Below are positions 18,827-27,184 of a stretch of 64,000 nucleotides of DNA, in pieces. Position 1 is the stretch's first letter. The number at the start of each line of letters is the position of its first letter. The notes under the pieces are model-generated. The model was not told the DNA's origin. It did not search any database and worked only from the letters and a program-made list of their open reading frames with translations. Where the stretch lies: the NCBI RefSeq assembly GCF_003967555.1, contig NZ_BIFS01000001.1, forward strand, positions 4,216,001 to 4,280,000. Reading direction: 5' to 3'. A program made the position numbers and the translations under genes. This DNA is from Dictyobacter kobayashii. GTDB taxonomy: Bacteria; Chloroflexota; Ktedonobacteria; Ktedonobacterales; Ktedonobacteraceae.

Positions 18827-19663
18827 TTAGTGGGTTGGGGTGGTAATAAAGTGATATTTTTGTAATATTGCCTGCCCATCGCTTGAGAGCACATAGTTGA
18901 TAAAGGCCTGTGCCTCCGCGCTATGCGGTGCGTTTTTGGTGATGGCGATTGGATATTGAGCGATCACATTAAAGTTGTCAGGAATATCAATTACCATGAC
19001 CTTATTAATAACGGCATTAGTTACATCTGTGCGATAGACAAAGCCTGCATCCACCTCGCCTAGCTGTACCTTTTGTACCACCGCCTTCACATTTTCCTCC
19101 TGCGAGACAATATTCTTTTTGACGCTTGCCTCATAACTCGCACCATATTGTGGTGAGGCTCCCAGCTTATCGAATACCTGCTGACTATATTTGCCCGCTG
19201 GCACTGCGGCCGCGCCAATATCAATCTTGACCCCTGCTTTGCTCAGATCTTTCAGCGTGGTCACGTTTTTATCCCCGGCTGGCACAATCACCACCAGGCG
19301 ATTTTGTGCAAAGACCTTCGCGCTGTCCACCAGTCCAGCTGTATTGGCCTTTTTCATGTTGGTCTGGTCGGCCGAGGCAAAGACATCGGCGGGCGCGCCA
19401 TTAGCTATCTGCTGCTCCAGCAATTGTGAGCCATTGAAGTTATATTTAATAGTCACATTTGGATGCGCCGATTGATATTGTTTGGCGAGCTCGGTAAATG
19501 ATTCAGTGAGCGAAGCTGCCGCGAACACCTGCAGTGAAACAGGTGTGCTCTTCGGCGTCGCGGCCGTGCTGCTTGGAGCGCTCCCTGTCGTAGTGCTGCC
19601 GCCACAGCCTGCCAGAAATAGACCCAATAAAAGGAGAGCGCAGACGATGGAACGAAATCGCAT
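18827..19663 (-). CDS. modA: molybdate ABC transporter substrate-binding lipoprotein
   Basis: Binds molybdate or tungstate outside the cell and hands it to the ModB permease. The 278-residue product has a signal peptide and lipobox LAGC (Cys at 20), a Ser/Thr linker, and the mature start LQVFAAASLTESFTELAKQY, the classical ModA opening. GSQLLEQQIANGAPADVFASAD and the C-terminal AQAFINYVLSSDGQAILQKY are also diagnostic. Start chosen at the ATG at 19663, with AAGGAG 8 bases upstream; the open frame extends to 19711 without a site. No modB or modC is next to it, so the transporter partners must be elsewhere. Confidence 0.9.
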   Translation of the reverse strand: MRFRSIVCALLLLGLFLAGCGGSTTTGSAPSSTAATPKSTPVSLQVFAAASLTESFTELAKQYQSAHPNVTIKYNFNGSQLLEQQIANGAPADVFASADQTNMKKANTAGLVDSAKVFAQNRLVVIVPAGDKNVTTLKDLSKAGVKIDIGAAAVPAGKYSQQVFDKLGASPQYGASYEASVKKNIVSQEENVKAVVQKVQLGEVDAGFVYRTDVTNAVINKVMVIDIPDNFNVIAQYPIAITKNAPHSAEAQAFINYVLSSDGQAILQKYHFITTPTH

Positions 19664-19776
19664 CTTAAATAACTCCTTAAGAACATGTGCATGTTTATTC
19701 ACATTCTTCACATTTTTTGAGCACTCACCATCCGACGCAGCATAGGACCATTACTCAGAAAATGAGTACTCATATC

Positions 19777-19808
19777 ATGAGTATACACTACTTTTGCGCG
19801 CCTGGGTA
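19777..19808 (+). repeat. 32-base direct repeat, left copy
   Basis: Begins ATGAGTAT, then TACTTTT and ends CTGGGTA, with the same spacing as 21937-21968. The copies flank the first sedolisin gene. The rest of 19664-20059 is AT-rich leader with no other gene seen. Confidence 0.4.
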
Positions 19809-20059
19809 TAGGTTCATTCACGGGCTACTTAGAAGCATGAATGAGGGTATCCACAAAACATATTTTTGTGCGTTTTTCACTATAATATATTTGTCTATAT
19901 TAAATTCTTAAATATGTTTGACCGTATTTATATAATAATAATATATATTGTGCGCAATTGGTGGGCTTGGCGTATGCAATGATATTTCTTGGAATATTCG
20001 CGCCTCACTTGTACGCATTAATGAAACCTTATAACCAAACGTGCTTTTTTGGAGGTAGC

Positions 20060-21844
20060 ATGAAAAACAAGGTTGGGCAGCAAAAAAGATATCATCTCCT
20101 CATTGGGAAGATCCTTGCCATACTTATCGTCTTGAGTGTATCTCATGGTTTTTTGAGTGTTCCATTCCTTCTGGCTGCACCACGTGCCGCAGGTAACCAG
20201 AGTGAGATACTGCCTGGTCACCTCATACCACTGGTGCAAAATTACCCTCCGATCGGTCCACTACCTGAGGAAACAGCACTCCATCTCTCTATTGGCCTGG
20301 CGCTTCGCAATCAAGCAGCGTTAAATACGCTGCTTGCCGCGCAGGCGAATCCTGCATCAGTTCTCTATCACCACTATCTGACGCCTCAAGCATTCAAAAC
20401 GCAATTTGGTCCGACATCATCCACGGTCAATCTTGTTGTGGCATACTTACACAACCAGGGCCTCCATGTCGAATCGGTTGCAAGCAACAACTTGTTTATC
20501 AATGCTTCCGGTTCAGCGGCTCTCATTGAAAAAACCTTCAGTACCACCCTGAACAGTTATGACATTAACGGACGCCTGGTGTATGCCCCAACTGCTGATC
20601 CATCGGTTCCCGCGACGATCGCTCCCGCGATCCAAACAATTGCCGGGCTGGATAATGTTGCACACTACCATCCCCTCTCTCTGAGGCAACAGACATTCCA
20701 ACATGCAAGTTCGGCTGGTGGATACACGCCAGCTCAACTCCGCAGCGCCTATGATGTAAATCCCCTGCTCAAGGCTGGTGCAGGCGGCACCGGACAAACG
20801 GTTGCCCTCTTTGAATTGGATGGTTATCTTCCGTCTGATATCAATACATATCGCAAGACGTACAATCTTGGTGTGCTCAAGGGCTCACCAGTTCTGGTTA
20901 ATGGTGCCACCAATACGCCTGGACCCACTGCACTAGAAGTTGAGGTAGACATGGAAATGGTCTCGGCACTCGCCCCTGGTGCTACGCAAAAAATCTATAT
21001 TGGCTCCAATTCGATAGCAGGGATCAATAATACCTACAACCGTATCGTCACCGATAATGCCGCGACTGTTATCAGTACCAGCTGGGGCGAATGCGAAAAT
21101 GCATCTGGAAAAGCGGAGCTTGAGGCCCTGCATAACATTTTTAAACAGGGTGCAGCCCAGGGACAGTCCTTCTTCGCGGCCAGTGGGGATACGGGTGCCT
21201 ATGATTGCAATACTGCCGATCTTGCCGTTGACTCACCGGCCGATGATCCCTATGTGGTTGGTGTTGGCGGGACTCACCTCAATCTCAAAGCAGATAACAC
21301 CTATCTCAGCGAATCAGCCTGGTCGGATAGTGCCGCACTCCCACTGTATCCTCGTGGCTTTGGCAGTGGTGGTGGGATTAGCACCTACTTCAATCGCCCC
21401 GACTTTCAACGGGGTCCTAATGTGACGAATACGCATCGCATGGTACCAGATGTTTCAGCCAATGCTGACCCGAATACTGGCAATGCGGTCTATTGTACCG
21501 TTTCCGTGGCGGGTTGTTCCAGTTGGGTTGTCATTGGTGGAACAAGTGTTGCAGCACCGCTGTGGGCAGGCCTCGCTGCTGATATCAACCACTATCTGAT
21601 GAGACAGAAACGGCTGACGCTGGGGAATATCACCCCGACTCTCTATAGACTCTACACTACTCCACAGCCCGCTCTCGCGTATCATGATATTATCAGAGGA
21701 AATAACCTGTATTATCCAGCAGGAGTAGGCTACGATCTGGCAACAGGTCTTGGCACCCCGGATGCCTGGAACATCACAATAGATCTCACCAGCGCATGCA
21801 GTTTCCCGACAAAAAGTTCAATCGCCTTTCCTACGTCCAATTAG
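20060..21844 (+). CDS. secreted S53 family peptidase (sedolisin/kumamolisin-like), copy A
   Basis: An acid-acting serine-carboxyl peptidase exported as a proenzyme. The start is the ATG at 20060, 4 bases after GGAGG. The 594-residue product has a signal peptide (residues 1-40), an activation domain beginning LPGHLIPL with HHYLTPQAFKTQFGP, and the catalytic domain from GYTPAQLRSAYDV. Catalytic residues: Glu and Asp in LEVEVDME, oxyanion Asp in AASGDTGAYDC, nucleophile Ser in GGTSVAAPLWAG. YDLATGLGTPDAWN supplies the calcium site. It ends soon after the catalytic domain, without the C-terminal modules of copies B, C and E. All key residues are intact. Likely a nutrient-scavenging protease. Confidence 0.9.
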   Translation: MKNKVGQQKRYHLLIGKILAILIVLSVSHGFLSVPFLLAAPRAAGNQSEILPGHLIPLVQNYPPIGPLPEETALHLSIGLALRNQAALNTLLAAQANPASVLYHHYLTPQAFKTQFGPTSSTVNLVVAYLHNQGLHVESVASNNLFINASGSAALIEKTFSTTLNSYDINGRLVYAPTADPSVPATIAPAIQTIAGLDNVAHYHPLSLRQQTFQHASSAGGYTPAQLRSAYDVNPLLKAGAGGTGQTVALFELDGYLPSDINTYRKTYNLGVLKGSPVLVNGATNTPGPTALEVEVDMEMVSALAPGATQKIYIGSNSIAGINNTYNRIVTDNAATVISTSWGECENASGKAELEALHNIFKQGAAQGQSFFAASGDTGAYDCNTADLAVDSPADDPYVVGVGGTHLNLKADNTYLSESAWSDSAALPLYPRGFGSGGGISTYFNRPDFQRGPNVTNTHRMVPDVSANADPNTGNAVYCTVSVAGCSSWVVIGGTSVAAPLWAGLAADINHYLMRQKRLTLGNITPTLYRLYTTPQPALAYHDIIRGNNLYYPAGVGYDLATGLGTPDAWNITIDLTSACSFPTKSSIAFPTSN

Positions 21845-21888
21845 GTGTCAACTTTAGTGTAATTTTGCACAATCAGCTATAGACTTCC

Positions 21889-21926
21889 AAAGAGCATCTA
21901 ACTATAAATTCAATTAGGTGCTCTTT
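21889..21926. terminator. hairpin between convergent sedolisin genes
   Basis: A 12-base arm (21889-21900) pairs with 21915-21926 with one mismatch. The stem starts AAAG and ends CTTT, so it can serve sedolisin A on the plus strand and sedolisin B on the minus strand. Confidence 0.6.
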
Positions 21927-21936
21927 GTTTCACTTT

Positions 21937-21968
21937 ATGAGTATCCGTTACTTTTTTTTGTCTGGGTA
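21937..21968 (+). repeat. 32-base direct repeat, right copy
   Basis: Matches 19777-19808 in the first 8 bases, the central CTTTT and the final CTGGGTA, at equal spacing. Lies between sedolisins A and B. Confidence 0.4.
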
Positions 21969-22016
21969 GAGATTTATGGTTGAGTATCCTTGCTGCTCCT
22001 AGATGGTTTCAGAGGG

Positions 22017-24761
22017 TCAACCGTGGGTCACATACAGCGTCACATCATCAACGTCCACGAAAAAGTTGGTGCGCGGATCGCTTGATCCGGCGGCCTCGAA
22101 ACCGATCTGTATTGGTTTGCCGAGAGCTGACGCCAATGCATTGGTGATATCCAGGCTATAGTGTATCCAGCCATTGGCATCGGTATTGCAGAGTGTTTGA
22201 AAGTTTGCAATGGTAGTTCCTTGAGCGGCAGGCAGTTGTGCATAAGAATGAAAGGTGTCCGCGCAGGTGTCGGTGATGGTTGAATGTCCTATATAGATCC
22301 AGTAGCTGAGTACCACATTGCGCGTTGAGGTTGGTAAGGTGACTGTCTGGGAAATGGTGTCATGGCAGTTGGCATAGCCACATAGATAGGCACTATGCAG
22401 GCCCGTATGGGCAAGCACAGTACTGATGAGTTCATAGCCACTCCTGGAGTACTCTTGCCATGGGGCATGGCCATTTTCAAAGCCTGGATTCTGGATCACC
22501 TGGGTGGTGATGCCTGGCACCACTACTAGTGACTGAAAGTCAACATCATCCAGGTTCACGAAAAAGTTGGAGCGTGGGCCGCTGGTGCCGGTAGCTTCGA
22601 AGTCAAGTTGGATTGTCTGGCCAGCATATTTTGCCAATGCATTGGTGACATCAAAGCTATACTGTACCCAGCCATTGGCATCCATATTGCATAGTTTTTG
22701 CAGCCTTGTAATGGAGTCGCCCCCGGCTGTGCGCAGGAAGACCTGAAAATTATCCTGGCAGGTGGTGGATGTATCACCCCGACCGATATAGACCCAATAG
22801 CTCAGCGTCACTTTGCGGGTAAACTTTGACAGGTATGCCGTTTGTGTGATTGAGTCGTGGCAGTTCACATAGCTACAGAAATACGTGCTATATTTGCCGG
22901 AATGTGGATTGGCAGTACTGATGAGCTCATAGCCGCCGCTTGAGTGTTCCACCCAGGAGGCTGGACCAGTGTCAAAGCCTGCATTTTGCAACAACTGTGT
23001 GGCTAATACCGGTGAATTCTCCAGATCGCGGGCGATATTCCAGGCATCGGGGGTGCCAATGCCGGTAGCCATATCATAGCCTGGACCGGCTTTATAATAC
23101 AGGTTCGAACCGGTCGTGATATCGTGATAAGGTGGATAGACCTGTGGTGTGTTGTAGAGGCGGTAGATAGCCGCCGTGGCATGGCCCAGCGGAGCAACCT
23201 TGTCAGCCACGAGCATCTGATTGATGTCAGTGGCGATGCCTGCCCATAGCGGCGCGGCGGCACTGGTACCTCCCACGGTAATCCAGCCGGGAGTCGTGGT
23301 GTTTCCGGATGTGTAGTAGATGGAATAGCCAGTGTTGGGATCGGCATTCGCTGAGATATCGGGAACCTGGCGGTTGGGATCGGTCAGGTTAGGGCCACTT
23401 TGATAAGTAGGATGGGTGAAGTAGATGCTCCTGCCACCACCACCGCCTACGGAGGTCCCACCGCTCACACCGCTCCAGGCAGTTTCGCTGCCATAAGCCC
23501 CGTTGGGGTCGGCATTCAGCGTGGTGCCCCCCACCCCAACCACATAAGGGTCGCTGGCGGGTGAGTCAACTGCTAACGAGTGAGAAGCATCAGTTGCACA
23601 ATCATAAGCTCCGTTATCGCCACTGGCGGCAAAAAACGTTTGTCCCTGGGCCGCTCCTTGTTCGAAGATCGTATCCAGTACACCTAGCCGTGACTTGCTA
23701 CTGGCTAATTCACAATCCCCCCAACTGATGCTAATAATTTTCACCTGATTGTCAGTGACGATGCGATTGTAGGTATCAGAGATGCCAGCCGTGGTGTTGG
23801 GGCCAATATAGATCTTTTGGGTGGCCCCGGGTGTCATGGCGGAGATGACTTCCATATCCAACGTTACCTCGATTGCGCCGGCGCCCGGTGTATTGGTCGC
23901 TCCATCGACCAGGACGTTGGAAGCCTTGAGCGTTCCAAGCTTGTACTGCTGGCGGTAGGCAGCAATATCCCCAGCCTTATACCCATCCATTTCAAACAGC
24001 CCAATCGTCTGTCCTGTCCCATCTCTGCCTGCTGAAAGTAAGGGTTTAACATCATAAGCGTTGCGCAGTTCTTCGGGCGTAAAGCCACCACCGAGACCTT
24101 TATAAGCAGGCAACTGCTTGAGTTTGCTTTGCAGGTTGATGGGATGATAGACGGTCACATTATTTAGGCCGATGACTGTCTCTAATTGGTTCTCGATCGC
24201 TTCTGGTAGCAATGGATTATCGTTGGGTGCATAGACGACGCGCGTTTTGAGCTGGTAGTTATTGAAGGTGATCGCAAAGGCGCGCTCGGCGGTAGCAACC
24301 GGTGCTGAGGCATCAATGAGCAGATGATTGGAGGCGATGGCTGTGACCTTGAAACCCTGCTGACGTAAGTAGGCCGTGACGGTATTGACGTCGCCCTGGG
24401 TGGGCGCAAACTGGTTATTAAACTCCTGTGGTGTGAGATAGTGATGATAGAGGGCTGAGGTGGGATCGTTTTGGGCGGCCAGCAGGGTCTCCAGGTCTGA
24501 CTCATTGTGCAATTTCAAGGCAAATGCAAGTTGCAAAGGCTGGTCCTGAGATGTGGGACCAAGTGGTTGTAGATTGGCTAACAATGGTACTGCATGACCT
24601 GGAAGCCGCTGACTACCCATCCGATATTGTTGTGAGCTATGGAGATAGGCCATGGCTGAAGTAAGATCAATGTTGATAAGCATAAGCAGAGCTATGCAGA
24701 GCGTTGTCAGTATCCTTGCTGTTACGTGTCGCTTAGCATATAGTGCGCAGAATTTTTCCAT
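22017..24761 (-). CDS. secreted S53 family peptidase, copy B, with two C-terminal Cys-rich modules
   Basis: Start at the ATG at 24761 after GGAGGTAGAC; product 914 residues. It has a signal peptide, activation domain (LPGHAVPLL, HHYLTPQEFNNQFAP) and S53 catalytic domain. Intact residues: IEVTLDME (Glu, Asp), AASGDNGAYDC (oxyanion Asp), GGTSAAAPLWAG (Ser), with calcium site YDMATGIGTPDAW. Two repeated modules of about 150 residues follow. Each starts with a QNxGF motif, has W-E-Y/H-S, a Cys-x5-Cys pair (CSYVNC, CGYANC), SYWVYIG and a late Cys, and ends FFVxLDDV. These look like beta-sandwich carbohydrate- or surface-binding modules, though I do not recognise the family. Followed downstream by copy A (convergent). 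Confidence 0.9.
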   Translation of the reverse strand: MEKFCALYAKRHVTARILTTLCIALLMLINIDLTSAMAYLHSSQQYRMGSQRLPGHAVPLLANLQPLGPTSQDQPLQLAFALKLHNESDLETLLAAQNDPTSALYHHYLTPQEFNNQFAPTQGDVNTVTAYLRQQGFKVTAIASNHLLIDASAPVATAERAFAITFNNYQLKTRVVYAPNDNPLLPEAIENQLETVIGLNNVTVYHPINLQSKLKQLPAYKGLGGGFTPEELRNAYDVKPLLSAGRDGTGQTIGLFEMDGYKAGDIAAYRQQYKLGTLKASNVLVDGATNTPGAGAIEVTLDMEVISAMTPGATQKIYIGPNTTAGISDTYNRIVTDNQVKIISISWGDCELASSKSRLGVLDTIFEQGAAQGQTFFAASGDNGAYDCATDASHSLAVDSPASDPYVVGVGGTTLNADPNGAYGSETAWSGVSGGTSVGGGGGRSIYFTHPTYQSGPNLTDPNRQVPDISANADPNTGYSIYYTSGNTTTPGWITVGGTSAAAPLWAGIATDINQMLVADKVAPLGHATAAIYRLYNTPQVYPPYHDITTGSNLYYKAGPGYDMATGIGTPDAWNIARDLENSPVLATQLLQNAGFDTGPASWVEHSSGGYELISTANPHSGKYSTYFCSYVNCHDSITQTAYLSKFTRKVTLSYWVYIGRGDTSTTCQDNFQVFLRTAGGDSITRLQKLCNMDANGWVQYSFDVTNALAKYAGQTIQLDFEATGTSGPRSNFFVNLDDVDFQSLVVVPGITTQVIQNPGFENGHAPWQEYSRSGYELISTVLAHTGLHSAYLCGYANCHDTISQTVTLPTSTRNVVLSYWIYIGHSTITDTCADTFHSYAQLPAAQGTTIANFQTLCNTDANGWIHYSLDITNALASALGKPIQIGFEAAGSSDPRTNFFVDVDDVTLYVTHG

Positions 24762-24811
24762 GTCTACCTCCACGAATAACCAAGAAATAGCAATGATTTT
24801 CTTTGTTAAAA

Positions 24812-27154
24812 TCAATGATGGGTCACGTATAGCGTGACATCATCAAGATCTACAAAAAAGTTGGAGCGTGGACCGCTGGTGCCGGTGGCTTCGAACGAGA
24901 CTTGAATCGTCTGGCCAGTATATTTTGCCAGCGTGTTTGTGACATCAAAGCTATACTGTACCCAGCCATTGGTATTTGTATTGCCGCACAATTTTTGCAC
25001 GGTCGTAATTGGACCGCCCTTCTCTGTCCTCAAGATGGCCTGGAAATTATCCTGGCAGGTGGTGGACGTATCACCCTGACCGATATAGACCCAATAGCTC
25101 AGCGTTATTTTCTGGATAAACTTTGGCAGCAATGTTGCTTGCGCGATAGTGTCGTGGCAGTTCGCATAGTTACAGAAGTATGCGCTATATTTGCCGGAAT
25201 GTGGATTGAATGTACCAATGAGTTTGTATCCGCCGTTTGAATGTTCCTGCCAGGCGACCGAGCCAGACTCAAAGCCCATATTTTGCAACAACAGTGTGGT
25301 CAACCCTGATGAACTCTCCAGATCACGTGCGATATTCCAGACATCTGGGGTGCCAAGGCCGGTGGCCAGATCATAGCCGGGTCTGGTTTGATAATACAGA
25401 TTCGTGCCGGTCGTGATATCGTGGTAGGGTGGATAGATTTGTGGAGTGTTATAGAGTTGGTAGAGTGTTACGCTGGCACTGCCGAGAGGAAAAATGTGCC
25501 TGGATAGTAGGAACTGGTTGACGTCAGCGGTTATGCCAGCCCACAGCGAGGCGGCGGCACTGGTGCCACCCAGCACCACCCAGTTGGGAGTTGGAAGACT
25601 CCCACCGGTGTGGTAGATAGAATAGCCAGTTTCGGGATCTGCATTGGCCGAGACATCGGGAACCATGCGATACTGATCGGTCAGGTTGGGGCCACTTTGA
25701 TAAGGAGGGCGTAAGAAGTGGATGCTTTGGCCGCCGCCGCCGCCAACGGCTGTTTGGTTTTGTCCGGTTAAGTGATTGCTCCAGGCACTTTCGCTGCGAT
25801 AGGTCCCGTTCGGGTTCGTGAGCAAGGTAGTGCCACCTACGCCCACCACATAGGGATTGTTGGCAGGCGAATCGACAGCCAGCGTCTGGCTCGCATTCAC
25901 CGTACAATCGTACGCCCCGAGATTGCCACTAGCGGCAAAAAACGCCTGCCCCTGGGCTGCCCCTTGCTTGAAGATCGTATTCAGTATATCCATTCGTGCA
26001 GACGTGAGAGATAACTCACATTCACCCCAACTGATGCTAATGACTTTTGCCACATCATCGGCAACGATACGATTATAGGTATCATCGATGCCTGTCGTGG
26101 TATTGGGACCAATATAGACCTTTTGTGTGGCTCCGGGCGCCATGGCCGAGATGACTTCCATGTCCAGCGTTGGTTCAATAGCATAGGGACCTGGCGTATT
26201 GCTTGCTCCATCCACCAAGACATTGGCTACTTTGAGTGTCCCAAGGTGATAGTTCTGACGGTAGGTGGCAATATCAGCAGGCTTATACCCATCCAGCTCA
26301 AAGAGTCCGATCGTTTGCCCCGTTCCATCCATGCCAGCCGTCAATAAGGGTTTGGCGTCATAGGCACTGCGCAGTTCATCGGGGGTGAACCCTCCTTTAG
26401 GGCCCTTATGAGGATATAGCTGCTTGAGTTTGCTTTGCAGGTTGGCGGGATGATAGAGGCCCACATTATTTAAGCCGCTGATCGTCTCTATTTCAGCGGC
26501 GATCGCCCCTGGTATCAGTGGATTATCGTTAGGTGCATAGACGATGCGCGACTGGAACTGGTAGTTGTTGAGGGTGAGTGCGAAGGCGTGCTCGGCAGTC
26601 GCGACTGTGCCTGCAACATCTACCAGCATATGGTTGGGCGCGATGGAGGTGACCTGAAAGCCCTGTTGACGCGCATAGGCAACGACGGTATTAACACTGG
26701 CCTGCGTGGGTGCGAACCGAGCGTTAAACTCCTGTGGTGTGAGATAGCGATGATAGAGGGGTGAGGTTGAGTCATTTTGGGCGGCGAGCAAGGTATTTAA
26801 CGCTGGCTCATTGCGCAATTTCAAGGCAAAGGTAAGCTGTAACGACATCTTTGAAGAGGCAGGACCAAGCGGTTGTACTGAGTCCAGCAATGATATTATA
26901 TGACCCGGAAGTCTTTGACTCGCCATATGGATCTTTGGGTCGTGATAAGGATAAGCCTGTGCCATGACAGGGGTAAGACTGATAAGCAGCAACAGAACTA
27001 TGTTTATGCAGAGAATGGCCAGCCCCTTTATTATTAATGGCAGAGAATTCCGCAATACGCAGGATTCTTCATGTGCATCTTCATAAATGCCTATAGAAAG
27101 AGGCCGTGTATCGTGCCGTATTACACATAGGTCTGCGCATTTAAAATTGGTCAT
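24812..27154 (-). CDS. secreted S53 family peptidase, copy C, with altered active-site loop
   Basis: I take the start at the ATG at 27154 (GGGAGG 11 bases upstream), giving 780 residues. The N-terminus is unusually long before the hydrophobic segment (IIKGLAILCINIVLLLLI). The activation domain (LPGHIISLL, HRYLTPQEFNARFAP) and catalytic domain are complete. Glu and Asp are in IEPTLDME and the Ser in GGTSAAASLWAG. Two changes stand out: the oxyanion Asp is Asn (AASGNLGAYDC), and the usual Pro after TSAAA is Ser. One C-terminal module of the copy B type follows (QNMGF, CNYANC, SYWVYIG). Activity may be lowered. Gaps to its neighbours are 50 (B) and 30 (D) bases, so B, C and D could form one operon. 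Confidence 0.85.
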   Translation of the reverse strand: MTNFKCADLCVIRHDTRPLSIGIYEDAHEESCVLRNSLPLIIKGLAILCINIVLLLLISLTPVMAQAYPYHDPKIHMASQRLPGHIISLLDSVQPLGPASSKMSLQLTFALKLRNEPALNTLLAAQNDSTSPLYHRYLTPQEFNARFAPTQASVNTVVAYARQQGFQVTSIAPNHMLVDVAGTVATAEHAFALTLNNYQFQSRIVYAPNDNPLIPGAIAAEIETISGLNNVGLYHPANLQSKLKQLYPHKGPKGGFTPDELRSAYDAKPLLTAGMDGTGQTIGLFELDGYKPADIATYRQNYHLGTLKVANVLVDGASNTPGPYAIEPTLDMEVISAMAPGATQKVYIGPNTTTGIDDTYNRIVADDVAKVISISWGECELSLTSARMDILNTIFKQGAAQGQAFFAASGNLGAYDCTVNASQTLAVDSPANNPYVVGVGGTTLLTNPNGTYRSESAWSNHLTGQNQTAVGGGGGQSIHFLRPPYQSGPNLTDQYRMVPDVSANADPETGYSIYHTGGSLPTPNWVVLGGTSAAASLWAGITADVNQFLLSRHIFPLGSASVTLYQLYNTPQIYPPYHDITTGTNLYYQTRPGYDLATGLGTPDVWNIARDLESSSGLTTLLLQNMGFESGSVAWQEHSNGGYKLIGTFNPHSGKYSAYFCNYANCHDTIAQATLLPKFIQKITLSYWVYIGQGDTSTTCQDNFQAILRTEKGGPITTVQKLCGNTNTNGWVQYSFDVTNTLAKYTGQTIQVSFEATGTSGPRSNFFVDLDDVTLYVTHH

Positions 27155-27184
27155 CGAGAAATTTACCTCCCGGATCATCGCGTA

